A stretch of DNA of 64,000 nt, taken from Shimia ponticola (GTDB lineage Bacteria; Pseudomonadota; Alphaproteobacteria; Rhodobacterales; Rhodobacteraceae). Of the stretch, positions 45,061 through 54,664 are shown piece by piece. The DNA lies in assembly GCF_007995215.1 (NCBI RefSeq), contig NZ_VCDK01000006.1:248001-312000 (forward strand), read 5' to 3'. A program made the position numbers and the translations under genes. Under the pieces are notes generated by a model. It was given only the letters and a program-made list of their open reading frames with translations, made no database searches and was not told the origin of the DNA. How positions within the stretch are numbered: the first letter of the stretch is position 1; each line of letters opens with the position of its first letter.

Positions 45061-45759
45061 CTAGTCCCGGGCCGGTATTGTCAGACCTCTTTGAACGGCA
45101 GGGCGGTCCAGGAAGCGGTCGAGGTAGGTGGTGACGTTTGTGAAATCATCCCAACCCACCAGATCCTTGGCTTCGTAAAAATCCAAAGCGCGGAGCCACG
45201 GCGCGATGGCGATGTCGGCGACGGAATAGTCGTCAGCCACCCATGCGCGCCCGTCCAAATGCCCATCCAGAACGCCAAGCAGGCGTTTGGCCTCACTGAT
45301 ATACCTGTCCCGTGGACGTGGATCTTCGATCTCTGATCCCGCGAATTTCACGAAGAATCCCATTTGCCCGAACATTGGGCCAAGACCGCCCATTTGCCAC
45401 ATCAGCCACTGCGTGACCTTGGCGCGCTCGGCGGCACCTTTGCCGGCGAGTTGCCCCGTCTTGTCTGCGAGGTAGAGCAGGATCGCCCCGGATTCGAACA
45501 AGCCAATCGGTGCTCCTCCCGGGCCGTTTGGGTCAATGATCGCCGGGATCTTGTTATTGGGGTTCAATGACAGAAACGCGTCGCTCTTCACGTCTGCATC
45601 GGCCAGCGTGACCTTGTGGGGCTCGTAGGGCAAACCAAGCTCTTCAAGCGCAATTGAAGCTTTGACGCCGTTTGGTGTCGGGAACGAATACAATTGAATG
45701 ACGGACGGGTCCTGTGCGGGCCAGCGTTGCGTGATCGGGAATTCTGATAGATCGGTCAT
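45061..45759 (-). CDS. Glutathione S-transferase-like disulfide-bond oxidoreductase (YfcG/Ure2p type)
   Basis: A 232-residue protein with thioredoxin-like N-domain (LYSFPTPNGVKASIALEELG, LNPNNKIPAIIDPNG, FESGAILLYLADKTG) and helical C-domain (SVADIAIAPWLRALDFY). The TPNG motif in place of a Ser/Cys start and the SPNGxK-like context match the nu-class YfcG family, which reduces disulfides with glutathione. The actual substrate is unknown. Confidence 0.9.
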   Translation of the reverse strand: MTDLSEFPITQRWPAQDPSVIQLYSFPTPNGVKASIALEELGLPYEPHKVTLADADVKSDAFLSLNPNNKIPAIIDPNGPGGAPIGLFESGAILLYLADKTGQLAGKGAAERAKVTQWLMWQMGGLGPMFGQMGFFVKFAGSEIEDPRPRDRYISEAKRLLGVLDGHLDGRAWVADDYSVADIAIAPWLRALDFYEAKDLVGWDDFTNVTTYLDRFLDRPAVQRGLTIPARD

Positions 45760-45913
45760 TTATGGGGACCCTCGTTGTTTCATTCCCCATGATGTAAGCG
45801 AATGTGAGCGCTAAAAAAGCGTCAGAAATGTGCGATAGGGCAGGTCCGGGTGCGCGTCAGCGCCCTGATCGAAAAAGCCTTGCGCATTTTCATAAAGGGA
45901 ACTGGGGATAACA

Positions 45914-46336
45914 ATGATCCAAGAATTCAAAGACTTCATCGCCAAGGGCAACGTCATGGACATGGCCGTTGGTATCATCATCGGTGCTGCGTTCACCGCC
46001 ATTGTTGGCAGCCTTGTGGCCGACCTGATCAATCCGATCATCAGCCTTTTCCTGGGCGGGATTGATTTCTCTGGCCTCTACGTCCTGTTGGGCGACGGCG
46101 AGTTCGCAAATATCGGTGCCGCAGAAGAAGCAGGCGCAGCCGTCTTTGCCTATGGCCGCTTCATCATGGCGATCATCAACTTCCTGATCATTGCCTTCGT
46201 GGTGTTCCTGCTGGTCAAGGCCGTGAACAGCGCCAAGAAGAAGGAAGAGGCAAAAGAAGAGGCTCCCGCAGAGCCCGCCGGTCCAACAGAGATCGAACTG
46301 CTTCAGGAAATCCGCGACGCGCTTGCCAAGCAGTAA
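45914..46336 (+). CDS. mscL: Large-conductance mechanosensitive channel
   Basis: Pressure valve against hypo-osmotic shock in the inner membrane. The 140-residue protein begins [20 protein letters not shown], with two membrane helices (about 15-45 and 73-100), the GxGxxxG-type first helix, and a charged C-terminal bundle ([17 protein letters not shown]) ending in [10 protein letters not shown] hairpin terminator follows. Confidence 0.95.
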   Translation: MIQEFKDFIAKGNVMDMAVGIIIGAAFTAIVGSLVADLINPIISLFLGGIDFSGLYVLLGDGEFANIGAAEEAGAAVFAYGRFIMAIINFLIIAFVVFLLVKAVNSAKKKEEAKEEAPAEPAGPTEIELLQEIRDALAKQ

Positions 46337-46357
46337 GCCAGACGCAGGCTAAAATCG

Positions 46358-46390
46358 GCCCAACCGGACACGTGTTTGGTTGGGCTTTTT
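46358..46390 (+). terminator. Rho-independent terminator of mscL
   Basis: An 8-bp stem GCCCAACC/GGTTGGGC (46358-46365 with 46378-46385) followed directly by T5. Confidence 0.9.
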
Positions 46391-46409
46391 GCTGCGCGGT
46401 GGATGGGGT

Positions 46410-46880
46410 ATGGCGTCTGCCATGGAATTAGATCCCACCGACCGAAGCATTCTAAGCGTCCTGCAACAGCAGGGACGTATTTCAAACGCGGACCTCGCGG
46501 AGCGCGTGAACCTTGCGCCGTCATCGTGCCACCGTCGCGTGCAGCGGCTTGAGGCCGAGGGTTACATCCGCGACTACGTGGCGCTGGTTGAACCGCGCAA
46601 GGTGGATCGGTCTACCACCGTCTATGTCGAAATCACGCTCAGCGGTCAGACCGATGATGTGTTAGAGGCGTTTGAAGCCGCCGTCTCCAAGGTGCCCAAC
46701 GTGTTGGAATGTCATCTGATGGCAGGCGCAGCCGACTACCTGCTCAAGGTTGTGGCCGCGGACACCGACGATTTCGCCCGTATCCATCGCAAGCATCTGG
46801 CATCGCTGCCCGGTGTGCAGGGCATGCAATCCAGCTTTGCCCTGCGCAAGGTCGTACAGACAACCGCTTTGCCCCTGTGA
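46410..46880 (+). CDS. Lrp/AsnC-family transcriptional regulator
   Basis: A 156-residue regulator with N-terminal helix-turn-helix (ELDPTDRSILSVLQQQGRIS, NADLAERVNLAPSSCHRRVQ) and C-terminal RAM ligand domain (VLECHLMAGAADYLLKVVA). Starts earlier than 46410 would lie in the mscL terminator. ATG 46422 (MELDPTDR) is a possible alternative. Ligand, likely an amino acid, and targets are unknown; neighbours give no hint. Confidence 0.92.
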   Translation: MASAMELDPTDRSILSVLQQQGRISNADLAERVNLAPSSCHRRVQRLEAEGYIRDYVALVEPRKVDRSTTVYVEITLSGQTDDVLEAFEAAVSKVPNVLECHLMAGAADYLLKVVAADTDDFARIHRKHLASLPGVQGMQSSFALRKVVQTTALPL

Positions 46881-46885
46881 AGGGA

Positions 46886-48460
46886 CTAGACGGCTGCGTA
46901 GGCTTGTTCCAACTGGCTGATTGGCAGGATGCGGATATCCTCAACCGCGACGTCGGTTGGTTCTGTGTCTTCTAGCAGCACGACGTCCTGCCCTTTCAAG
47001 CGGACAGTGGTGTCACCGGTCTCGGGATCAAACACCAAGTCGATGTCATCAAGCGCTGGTGCGGTCGCGGAGTCTCCGCCGGTTTCCTCGTCTGTCGGTA
47101 TCATATCGGCATCCGCGAAATAGATCGTCAGCACATCTTCCGAGCCGTTGAAATCGGCAATCGTCGGAATGTCAGACAGCACAGTCGAAGTCGAAAATGA
47201 GTCCGCGCCTTCGCCGCCGACCCCCCGATCTGCAGCCCCAAGGTGCAGTAGATCATCGCCTTCGCCACCAAACATGACATCGGCATCTGCGGCGTTGCCG
47301 CTCACAGCCATGCCGTTCTCGTCAACGCCGTAGGTTCCGATCAATAGATCATTGCCAAGGTCGCCGAACATGACGTCATTGCCTTGCTGGCCGATCAAGA
47401 CGTCATTGTCTGCGCCGCCAAACATCACGTCGTTGTCACGTCCCCCCAAAAGCTCATCCTCGCCAAAACCGCCTTGAAGGATATCGATCCCAGCGCCGCC
47501 GCGAATGATGTCGTCGCCAAGCCCACCGCGCACGGTATCGCCGCCCTTGGCAGCGCCGATCACATCGTCGCCAGCTCCGCCTTGAATGTCATCGTTTCCG
47601 GATCCCGTGAATAGGCGGTCATCGCCCGCGCCGCCGTTCACGCTGTCATTGAATTGACCGGTGACAATCAGATCATCTCCATTGCGTCCAAAGACGGTAA
47701 TTGTGTCCTCGGTTGCAAAGATCCGATCATCGCCACCGCCGCCTGAGATACCTGTGCCGCCATCACTCGGGCCGCCTTCGGCGACGATCAGGTCATCGCC
47801 GGAACCGCCGCGAATGGAGGCTCCAAGCCCAAAGCTACGAATTTCGTCATTGCCGTTTTCACCAAACAGGCTCTGGTCATCTCCAGATCCAGCCAAAAAA
47901 TCGTCGCCGTCCCCACCGGCAAGCAGCGATCCCCTGCCCGTGGCCTCAATCGTATCGGCGCCTGCTCCGCCGTCGATTTCGGCTCGATCCCCTGTGGCCT
48001 GAATGTTGTCCTTGCCTGCGCCGCCGAAGACCTCTTGAAAAATACCAGCGCTGACAATGGTATCGTTCCCGGCCTCGCCAAACAGTTCTGCGCCGGACCC
48101 AAAAGCGGTCAGGCTATCGGCACCATCGCCTCCACGCAGTTTGTCAAGTGCCCCACTGGAATATAGGTCGTCGTTTCCATTGCGCCCATGCAGGTTGTTT
48201 TTAATCCCGCCGATGTCTTCGAGCGTATCATCGCCCGAATTCCCCCAGAGAATGTCGGTTCCGGCCCCGCCAAACAGGGTGTCATCACCATCCCCACCCC
48301 GCAGCACGTCATCACCTGCCTGACCGGCGATAATGTCGTTTCCGCGTTTTCCGTTGATTTCGTCTTCTAATTCGCTGCCGATCAGGACGTCGTCTTCGTC
48401 AGTTCCTGAAAAGTTTCCGGCAACAAACACGCCGCCAAGCAGCATCAATAGTTCCAACAT
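46886..48460 (-). CDS. RTX calcium-binding protein built almost wholly of nonapeptide repeats
   Basis: A 524-residue acidic protein with a short hydrophobic N-terminus (MLELLMLLGGVFVAGN) and about 350 residues of GGxGxDxxx-type Ca-binding repeats (for example GGAGDDVIGAAKGGDTVRGG), then a 120-residue repeat-free C-terminus (DIPTIADFNGSEDVLTIYF onward) likely carrying the secretion signal. No enzyme domain is present. ATG 48460 has GGGGGGA upstream. Exported by a type I system encoded elsewhere, perhaps that at 29.7-34.5 kb. Confidence 0.87.
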   Translation of the reverse strand: MLELLMLLGGVFVAGNFSGTDEDDVLIGSELEDEINGKRGNDIIAGQAGDDVLRGGDGDDTLFGGAGTDILWGNSGDDTLEDIGGIKNNLHGRNGNDDLYSSGALDKLRGGDGADSLTAFGSGAELFGEAGNDTIVSAGIFQEVFGGAGKDNIQATGDRAEIDGGAGADTIEATGRGSLLAGGDGDDFLAGSGDDQSLFGENGNDEIRSFGLGASIRGGSGDDLIVAEGGPSDGGTGISGGGGDDRIFATEDTITVFGRNGDDLIVTGQFNDSVNGGAGDDRLFTGSGNDDIQGGAGDDVIGAAKGGDTVRGGLGDDIIRGGAGIDILQGGFGEDELLGGRDNDVMFGGADNDVLIGQQGNDVMFGDLGNDLLIGTYGVDENGMAVSGNAADADVMFGGEGDDLLHLGAADRGVGGEGADSFSTSTVLSDIPTIADFNGSEDVLTIYFADADMIPTDEETGGDSATAPALDDIDLVFDPETGDTTVRLKGQDVVLLEDTEPTDVAVEDIRILPISQLEQAYAAV

Positions 48461-48552
48461 ACACACGTCCCCCCAGACGCATTCGGTCCACCACCGAAAT
48501 CGATAAAACTCTGATCAACATAGCATTTTCAAATCGGGCGAAGTCAATCCAA

Positions 48553-48578
48553 CTTTTGCAAACCCTATTTGCAAAAAG
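48553..48578. promoter_or_regulatory. AT-rich inverted repeat upstream of the RTX gene
   Basis: CTTTTGCAAA (48553-48562) faces TTTGCAAAAAG (48568-48578), an inverted repeat with one extra A, in the gap between rpsU and the RTX gene. Regulator binding site or minor hairpin; undetermined. Confidence 0.35.
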
Positions 48579-48623
48579 ATCACCGTATTTAATCTGGCCG
48601 TCTTTAATTCGGACGAATGGCAC

Positions 48624-48653
48624 AAAAAAACCCGCTGCCGAAGCAACGGGTTT
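48624..48653 (-). terminator. Rho-independent terminator of rpsU
   Basis: Minus strand AAACCCGTTGC-TTCG-GCAGCGGGTTT, an 11-bp stem with one mismatch capped by a UUCG tetraloop and followed by a T-run (48630-48624). Confidence 0.92.
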
Positions 48654-48677
48654 CTATTCATGCCATGCAATGGCTGC

Positions 48678-48884
48678 TTAGAGCAGACCTTCGCGCTGGG
48701 CTTTTTTGCGTGCCAGCTTGCGGGCGCGGCGGATTGCTTCGGCCTTTTCACGGGCTTTCTTTTCCGACGGCTTCTCGAAATGTTGCTTGAGCTTCATTTC
48801 GCGGAAGACACCTTCGCGCTGCAGCTTTTTCTTCAGAGCCCGGAGGGCCTGATCGACGTTATTGTCGCGAACACTTACCTGCAT
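48678..48884 (-). CDS. rpsU: 30S ribosomal protein S21
   Basis: A 68-residue, strongly basic S21: [20 protein letters not shown] and the conserved [20 protein letters not shown]. It binds the 3' end of 16S rRNA in the small subunit. Single gene with its own terminator. Confidence 0.96.
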   Translation of the reverse strand: MQVSVRDNNVDQALRALKKKLQREGVFREMKLKQHFEKPSEKKAREKAEAIRRARKLARKKAQREGLL

Positions 48885-49006
48885 GTGGTTTTCACCACCT
48901 TTCTAATCTGATTGCGTTAAGTCGCAGGAGGTGGCCACTTAGCAGAGGTCTGCTATGTTGTCCAGCGACCGCACGTCTGCAAACGCCTGTAACGCAAGGA
49001 CCCGCC

Positions 49007-49699
49007 ATGCAAACGCCTGATGATACCGTCAAGTCGCAACTTCTGGATGCCGCGCTGGTGCATGTCGCATTTGATGGTTGGTCAGAAGAGACGTTTCGCG
49101 CGGCGATTCGAGATAGCGAGGTCGACCCTGCAGCAGCGCGGATGGCCTGTCCCAAGGGCGCACTTGATCTGGCGATCGCCTTTCACGAAGCCGGGGATGC
49201 GGCCATGGTAAAGGCGCTGAAAGATCGGGACATGGCGGATATGCGGTTCCGAGACAAAATCGCGCTCGCCGTGCGTCTTCGACTGGAATTGATTGAGGAT
49301 AAAGAGGCTGTGCGCCGCGGCACCACTCTTTTTGCACTGCCCCATAATGCGGCAGAGGGTGCCAAGCTGATTTGGGGGACTGCTGACTCGATCTGGGCCG
49401 CACTCGGCGACAGTTCTGTTGACGTCAACTGGTATACCAAACGCGCCACGCTTTCGGCGGTGTATTCATCGACGGTGCTCTATTGGCTGGGCGATGACAG
49501 CATGGATCACGAAGCGACCTGGGCGTTTCTCGACCGTCGCATTGAAAACGTCATGCAATTCGAAAAGCTCAAGGCGCAGGTAAATGGCAATCCGGTGCTC
49601 AGCCGATTGATGACCGGACCCAATTGGGTGCTGAGCCGGATCAAAGCGCCGTCCGAAAACCGTGGCATGGGATTGCCGGGAAGCTTCGGCAACCGCTAG
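49007..49699 (+). CDS. coq9: COQ9-family ubiquinone biosynthesis protein
   Basis: A 230-residue COQ9 homologue with TetR-like fold: GWSEETFRAAIRDSEVDPAA near the start, then the lipid-binding C-domain (SAVYSSTVLYWLGDDSMDHEATW, motif in two parts TVLYWLGDDSMD / ATWAFLDRRI). It presents quinone intermediates to hydroxylases in ubiquinone synthesis. Typical alphaproteobacterial gene. Confidence 0.92.
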   Translation: MQTPDDTVKSQLLDAALVHVAFDGWSEETFRAAIRDSEVDPAAARMACPKGALDLAIAFHEAGDAAMVKALKDRDMADMRFRDKIALAVRLRLELIEDKEAVRRGTTLFALPHNAAEGAKLIWGTADSIWAALGDSSVDVNWYTKRATLSAVYSSTVLYWLGDDSMDHEATWAFLDRRIENVMQFEKLKAQVNGNPVLSRLMTGPNWVLSRIKAPSENRGMGLPGSFGNR

Positions 49700-49771
49700 G
49701 CCAGCGCGTCGCGAGGCACTTGCCCACACGGGCGAAGGGTGCAAGGTCTGGGTCAAGCTGAAGGAAGACCC

Positions 49772-50770
49772 ATGACCACAGAACTCCCAACCGAAATGCG
49801 TGCCGTCGAAATCCGCGAGGCCGGTGGACCCGATGTGCTGACTCCCACGTCGCGCCCGGTCCCCGTGGCAGGGCATGGGCAGGTCATCATTCAAGTGGCT
49901 TATGCGGGTGTGAACCGTCCCGATGCCCTGCAACGCGCCGGCCTTTACGCCCCGCCACCCACGGCCAGTGACCTGCCAGGTCTAGAGGCCGCCGGACGGA
50001 TTGTCGAAGTCGGCCCGGGCGTTGACGAGTTGTCCGTTGGAGATGAAGTCTGCGCACTTCTGCCCGGTGGTGGATATGCAGAATTCGTCGCGACGCCCGC
50101 CGCGCATTGTCTCCCTGTTCCCAAGGGAATGGGCCTCAAAGAGGCGGCCTGCCTTCCCGAGACCTTCTTTACCGTGTGGTCCAACGTGTTCATGCGTGGG
50201 GGCCTCTCGGCCGGTGAACGGTTCCTTGTGCATGGCGGATCCTCTGGTATCGGGACGACAGCTATCCAACTGGCCAAGCATTTCGGCGCGCGCGTCTTTG
50301 CGACCGCTGGCAGCGCCGAAAAATGCGAGGCCTGCGTCAACCTCGGCGCTGAGCGTGCGATCAATTACCGGGATGAAGATTTTGTTGAGGTGCTCAAGGC
50401 CGAAGGCGGCGCGCATCTCATCCTTGACATGGTCGGCGGCTCTTACCTGCCGCGCAACGTGAAAACCCTCGTCAATGACGGTCGTCTTGTTCAGATCGCA
50501 TTTCTGCAAGGCTCGAAGGTCGAACTCAATTTTGCTCAGGTCATGATGCGGCGCTTGACGATCACTGGTTCCACCCTGCGCCCGCAGAGCGATCAAGCCA
50601 AAGCGGAAATCGCCGAGCAACTGCGCACCCATGTCTGGCCGCTTTTGGATGCACGCCGCGTAGCGCCCGTTATGGATAGCGAGTTCCCGTTGGAAGATGC
50701 CGCAAAGGCACATGCCCGCATGGAAAGCTCAGGCCACATAGGCAAGATCGTCTTGAAAGTGAGCGCATAA
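49772..50770 (+). CDS. NAD(P)H-dependent quinone oxidoreductase (zinc-free MDR family)
   Basis: A 332-residue medium-chain dehydrogenase/reductase of the PIG3/quinone oxidoreductase type. It has the GVNRPDALQRAGLYAPPP catalytic-domain block, NADPH loop VHGGSSGIGTTAIQLAKHFG, and no zinc ligands. ATG 49772 follows GAAGGAAGACCC; the longer frame reads non-coding DNA. Likely one-electron or two-electron quinone reduction. Confidence 0.9.
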   Translation: MTTELPTEMRAVEIREAGGPDVLTPTSRPVPVAGHGQVIIQVAYAGVNRPDALQRAGLYAPPPTASDLPGLEAAGRIVEVGPGVDELSVGDEVCALLPGGGYAEFVATPAAHCLPVPKGMGLKEAACLPETFFTVWSNVFMRGGLSAGERFLVHGGSSGIGTTAIQLAKHFGARVFATAGSAEKCEACVNLGAERAINYRDEDFVEVLKAEGGAHLILDMVGGSYLPRNVKTLVNDGRLVQIAFLQGSKVELNFAQVMMRRLTITGSTLRPQSDQAKAEIAEQLRTHVWPLLDARRVAPVMDSEFPLEDAAKAHARMESSGHIGKIVLKVSA

Positions 50771-50933
50771 CCACGGCTCCAAAAGGGAGGACGCTCGGAG
50801 CCGCCTTACGCCGCCTGCTCTTCATCTTTCCTAAAGCACTCCCGCCGGAGGCCTGAATCGCCGCGAAGCGGCCTCCCTATGGTCATAGCCGCGGAACGCG
50901 GCGAAGAGGGAGGCGGGCGGGACCTCCCTTCTC
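50771..50933. repeat. Intergenic region with nested palindromes
   Basis: Holds a 7-bp stem CGGCTCC/GGAGCCG (50774-50803) after the oxidoreductase gene, and a larger element with outer stem GCCTCCCT/AGGGAGGC (50871-50878 with 50907-50914) enclosing GCCGCG-GAA-CGCGGC (50888-50902). Looks like a REP-type element at the end of convergent genes. No gene. Confidence 0.6.
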
Positions 50934-51851
50934 TTAATGGCGCTCCCTTTCGCCAACAAAAACGCGGGTCGGGTGCAGCTCTCCGCCTTTGAAGACACCG
51001 ACTGCAATGGCACGGTCATCATGAGCCGCCCAGCATTCGTCGCCATAGTCCACATCACCCATCACGAGGGCAGGGTTGCCATTGCGCAGTTTCGCAACCG
51101 ATGCTTCGGGGCAATGCACACGGGGCAAATCATCGAGACCAACTTCAAGCGGTTGCAAGAACGCGTCGATCTCGGGCTGTTTCGCGCGCTCTTCGATCTG
51201 GTCTAGCGTCAGGCCGTCTTCGACATCAAAGGGGCCAGACCAAATGCGCCGCAATTCGCGCACATGACCGTGGCATCCCAGTGCCTCTCCGAGGTCGCGG
51301 GCAATCGAGCGGACATAGCCGCCTTTGCCGCAAGTCATCTCAAGCTCGACATGGTCGGGGTCAGGCCGGTCGATCAGCAACAGTTCTTCGACCCAAAGCG
51401 GGCGCGCAGCAATCTCCACGTCTTCCCCGTCACGGGCCAGTTTGTAGGCGCGCTGACCGTCGATTTTCACAGCCGAGAATTTTGGCGGGACTTGCTGGAT
51501 GTCCCCGATGAACGGCAGCAAAGCATCCTTGATCTGGTCATCGGTCGGGCGCGCGGCGCTTTCGGCAATGACCTCTCCTTCGGCATCGTCGGTGTTGGTC
51601 GCCTGTCCCAAACGCACGGTAAAGCGATAAGCTTTCAACGCGTCGGTGATATACGGCACCGTCTTGGTTGCTTCGCCCAAGGCAACGGCCAGAACGCCGG
51701 TGGCTTCTGGGTCAAGTGTCCCTGCGTGTCCCGCTTTTTGTGCGTCAAAGGCCCAGCGGACCTTGTTCACGACAGCCGTCGAGGTCATGCCCGCCGGTTT
51801 GTCGATCACCACCCAGCCGGAAATATCACGTCCCTTGCGCCGCCGTCCCAC
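50934..51851 (-). CDS. truB: tRNA pseudouridine(55) synthase
   Basis: Makes pseudouridine 55 in the T-loop of tRNAs. The 305-residue protein has the catalytic Asp in [14 protein letters not shown] and the TruB motifs [17 protein letters not shown] and [21 protein letters not shown] 51851 with GAGGG six bases upstream is preferred over TTG 51857. Transcribed in the same direction as the glycosidase and rbfA upstream. Confidence 0.94.
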   Translation of the reverse strand: MGRRRKGRDISGWVVIDKPAGMTSTAVVNKVRWAFDAQKAGHAGTLDPEATGVLAVALGEATKTVPYITDALKAYRFTVRLGQATNTDDAEGEVIAESAARPTDDQIKDALLPFIGDIQQVPPKFSAVKIDGQRAYKLARDGEDVEIAARPLWVEELLLIDRPDPDHVELEMTCGKGGYVRSIARDLGEALGCHGHVRELRRIWSGPFDVEDGLTLDQIEERAKQPEIDAFLQPLEVGLDDLPRVHCPEASVAKLRNGNPALVMGDVDYGDECWAAHDDRAIAVGVFKGGELHPTRVFVGERERH

Positions 51852-51922
51852 GTGCAACCCTCATCCATCAGAAATTCAGGCGGGCGTGCTATCGCCGCGC
51901 GCGCTGTTCGTCAATCTGGTCG

Positions 51923-52630
51923 TCATTCGACGACGGCAATGATCGGCCCCATGGCGGCCCCAGCGTCGTTGCGCCCGTTGGCCGGATCATAGAGCCGCGA
52001 AATGGAACCATCGAGAAAAAGCGCCTGCGGCACGCTCAGGTGATCCCGAAACAGGCGACCAAATTCGTGAAACGTCACGGCGTTGTCCGTGATTGCCCAA
52101 TACAGTGTCTGACCGTCAGCGCTGGTGCCCACGCCGTTGCGCCGTTTGCGACTTGTGCTGTCGATCAGGAATTGGGGGTGCAGGTCACCGTCGATCACCA
52201 GCATCGGACCGGATTGTGTGGCATGCGTGCAGGTGGGCGCCTCGCGCACATAGCGGAGCGTCTCGATGACCTGTGCGGTTGTCTCGTTCAGGCAAAGCAC
52301 ACCATTCGGCAGTAGGCCGAAATTGCCAGGGCCCGCGTTGGTGATCACCCGCATCTCGGTCTCGCCATCTTCGATGTAGTGACCGACCGGCCTCCGGTCG
52401 TCGTGATACATCCCTGCGTTCATGGCGATCTGCACGCCGTCAGGCAGCGCCGCAAACTGGGCATAAGGCACGCCGTCTTCATTCCGCAGAAACAGGCGCA
52501 CGTTGGACGCGGTCATGTCGATGGTGCAGACGGTATATCGATTGCCATCGAACTTCACTCTGTCGCAGGTTGCGGCAGATGCTGGGACCATGGCCACCAG
52601 CCAGAGAAAGAGGCTAATCCTCCAGATCAC
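51923..52630 (-). CDS. Exported phosphodiester glycosidase (NAGPA-domain) family protein
   Basis: A 235-residue protein with signal peptide ([16 protein letters not shown]) and the NAGPA-like domain: [33 protein letters not shown], and [12 protein letters not shown]. Related to the GlcNAc-1-phosphodiester alpha-N-acetylglucosaminidase domain and bacterial YigE-like proteins; substrate unknown. Starts by GTG; GTG 52630 with GAGG nine bases upstream is preferred, overlapping the rbfA 3' end by 17 bp. GTG 52660 is an alternative. Confidence 0.82.
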   Translation of the reverse strand: MIWRISLFLWLVAMVPASAATCDRVKFDGNRYTVCTIDMTASNVRLFLRNEDGVPYAQFAALPDGVQIAMNAGMYHDDRRPVGHYIEDGETEMRVITNAGPGNFGLLPNGVLCLNETTAQVIETLRYVREAPTCTHATQSGPMLVIDGDLHPQFLIDSTSRKRRNGVGTSADGQTLYWAITDNAVTFHEFGRLFRDHLSVPQALFLDGSISRLYDPANGRNDAGAAMGPIIAVVE

Positions 52631-53009
52631 GGCGCACGTCCTCACGCGCAAGAAGCGCACGGGTCTCGTCCATCTTGTCGAAGGTTTCGTCGATGCGGAA
52701 CCGCAGGTCAGGCGTGTATTTCAAGTCCGACTTGCGGCCCAGAATGCGGCGCAATTCGCCCCGGTTGCGCGCCAGAGCCGCGATTGCCTCGTCATGGCCG
52801 TTGCCACCCAATGGCATCACATAGGCCGTCGCGATCTTGAGATCGGGCGAGGTCGTGACTTCCGACACGGTGATCGACATGCGCCCCAGATCGGGATCAT
52901 GCACATCGCCACGGGCCAGCGCCTCTGAGAGCGTCCGGCGGATCAATTCTCCAACGCGCAACTGGCGCTGAGATGGGCCGGACCCTTCGTGAAATCTGTT
53001 CTTTGCCAT
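52614..53009 (-). CDS. rbfA: Ribosome-binding factor A
   Basis: A 131-residue RbfA with the KH-like fold that assists late 30S maturation and cold adaptation: [39 protein letters not shown] and [23 protein letters not shown] 53009 is the family start (MAKNRFHEG). Divergent from dapB, first gene of rbfA-glycosidase-truB. Confidence 0.95.
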   Translation of the reverse strand: MAKNRFHEGSGPSQRQLRVGELIRRTLSEALARGDVHDPDLGRMSITVSEVTTSPDLKIATAYVMPLGGNGHDEAIAALARNRGELRRILGRKSDLKYTPDLRFRIDETFDKMDETRALLAREDVRRDLED

Positions 53010-53108
53010 GCGACCCAGATACGGACCCTCAGGGCGCTTGCCAAGAAGGCTTTGCAAGCGCGCCTGCGTCAGGCAAAAGGTCGCGACGTCACGAGAAGGG
53101 GAACAGCC

Positions 53109-53927
53109 ATGACAGATCTGCCAGGTGTGGTGATTACCGGGGCTTCGGGCCGCATGGGGCAAATGCTGATCAAGACCGTGACCGAGTCGGACAAGGTCAC
53201 GTTGGTTGGTGCTGTTGAGCGTCCCGGTCATGACTGGGTTGGGCGCGATGTTGGCGAAGCGATGGGTGGCGCAGCGTCGGGTGTGACCGTGACTGACGAC
53301 GCGCTCGAGGCATTTGCCAAGGCGCGGATCGTGATTGATTTTACCGCTCCGGCGGCGACGCTGGCTTTTGCCGAACTGGCCGCGCAGGCGCGCGTGGTTC
53401 ACGTCATTGGCACAACGGGCATGACTGATGAAGATATTGCCGCGCTTGAACCCGCCAGCCGCCACGCGACCATCGTGCGCGCGGGCAATATGAGCCTTGG
53501 CGTGAACCTTTTGGTGCAACTGACGAAACGTGTCGCTGCCGCGCTCGATGAGGATTTCGACATCGAGGTTATCGAAGCCCACCACCACCACAAAGTAGAC
53601 GCGCCATCCGGCACCGCCTTGATGTTGGGCGAAGCCGCTGCCGAAGGTCGCGGCGTCAAGCTGTCTGATGTCCGCGACGACGCGAGAAACGGCATCACAG
53701 GTGCGCGGGAGCGGGGTCATATCGGCTTTTCGAACATTCGCGGCGGCGACATTGTCGGCGAACATGACGTTCTCTTTGCTGCACCCGGTGAACGCATTGT
53801 TCTGCGCCATTTGGCGACGGACAGGGCCATCTTTGCGCGGGGAGCGCTCAAGGCTGCGATTTGGGGTCTGGATAAAGGGCCGGGCGCCTATGACATGCTC
53901 GACGTGCTGGGCCTGAAAGACGGTTAA
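53109..53927 (+). CDS. dapB: 4-hydroxy-tetrahydrodipicolinate reductase
   Basis: Diaminopimelate/lysine pathway enzyme. The 272-residue protein has the NAD(P)-binding [16 protein letters not shown], the substrate motif [16 protein letters not shown], and [18 protein letters not shown] 53109 has AAGGGGAA upstream. A 8-bp stem GACCTCAC/GTGAGGTC (53928-53967) overlaps the stop but has no T-run. Confidence 0.95.
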   Translation: MTDLPGVVITGASGRMGQMLIKTVTESDKVTLVGAVERPGHDWVGRDVGEAMGGAASGVTVTDDALEAFAKARIVIDFTAPAATLAFAELAAQARVVHVIGTTGMTDEDIAALEPASRHATIVRAGNMSLGVNLLVQLTKRVAAALDEDFDIEVIEAHHHHKVDAPSGTALMLGEAAAEGRGVKLSDVRDDARNGITGARERGHIGFSNIRGGDIVGEHDVLFAAPGERIVLRHLATDRAIFARGALKAAIWGLDKGPGAYDMLDVLGLKDG

Positions 53928-54029
53928 GACCTCACGTCAGGCCGCCTTCTCACGCGGTTGTGAGGTCTGAAGACATCCAATTGCCATGTTCCGACGTAGG
54001 TATGACGTAACCGAGTTGGGATAACGATC

Positions 54030-54395
54030 ATGCTGAGAACTGCGACTCTGACTGCCGTGGCCATGCTGTTCACTTTGGGCGCGACTGCGGCCGACGCCAT
54101 GGAAAAGCTAAGCGAACGCGACCAATTCCTCCAAACGCTGGATGGGCGCAATTTGACCATTGGCATTTATGGTCTGTCGCTCGCGGTCCTGCCAGACGGG
54201 CAGATTGCGGGCCGCGCCGCCGGTCGCGACGTTGTCGGGGAATGGTCATGGCAGGATGGGTATTTTTGCCGCTCCATGATGTGGGGCCAGCGCGAGATCC
54301 CGTATAACTGCCAGCTTGTGCAATATGATGGTCGCGAGATGCGATTCACCACGGATCGCGGAGAAGGCGACTACGCCGACTTCCGGCTGCGTTAA
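54030..54395 (+). CDS. Small exported protein of unknown function
   Basis: A 121-residue protein with a signal peptide (MLRTATLTAVAMLFTLGATA) and a mature part of about 98 residues with LAVLPDGQIAGRAAGRDVVG and WQDGYFCRSMMWGQREIPYN. Two Cys residues may form a disulfide. Family not recognised; the pattern resembles small periplasmic proteins of Rhodobacteraceae. Confidence 0.75.
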   Translation: MLRTATLTAVAMLFTLGATAADAMEKLSERDQFLQTLDGRNLTIGIYGLSLAVLPDGQIAGRAAGRDVVGEWSWQDGYFCRSMMWGQREIPYNCQLVQYDGREMRFTTDRGEGDYADFRLR

Positions 54396-54404
54396 ACCAA
54401 GCGC

Positions 54405-54617
54405 CTAGAAATCAATCGCAATACCGCCCTTTTCCCAGTCGCCATAGCGGACGGGTTCAGGGCCGTCGCGTCCGCCAAGCTCTGTCGGCATGGTTTTTTC
54501 TGCAGCAGCCTTGCGCCGTTCTTCAGCCTCGGCGAGCGCACGCTGAGCCGCTGGCGGCAGATCACGCAGTCGGTCTTCGTCGTTTCTCTCGGGGGCGGGG
54601 GTGTTGTCATCGGCCAT
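54405..54617 (-). CDS. DUF1674 protein (succinate dehydrogenase assembly factor 4 type)
   Basis: A 70-residue protein ending RDGPEPVRYGDWEKGGIAID, the DUF1674/SDHAF4 signature. The eukaryotic homologue protects flavinated SdhA during complex II assembly, and a similar role is likely. ATG 54617 is preferred because the longer frame has no start context. Divergent from rsmB. Confidence 0.88.
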   Translation of the reverse strand: MADDNTPAPERNDEDRLRDLPPAAQRALAEAEERRKAAAEKTMPTELGGRDGPEPVRYGDWEKGGIAIDF

Positions 54618-54664
54618 GCGGCTGATATACGCCGCTCTTTGCATTCGTCCAAGGCCCTGCGCGC

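Noticed and set aside
46380-46409. Upstream TTG start for the Lrp-type regulator
   Set aside because: It falls within the mscL terminator hairpin and T-run.
47150-48330. Plus-strand open frames rich in Ser and Pro
   Set aside because: They are the antisense reading of Asp/Gly-rich RTX repeats on the minus strand; no start context.
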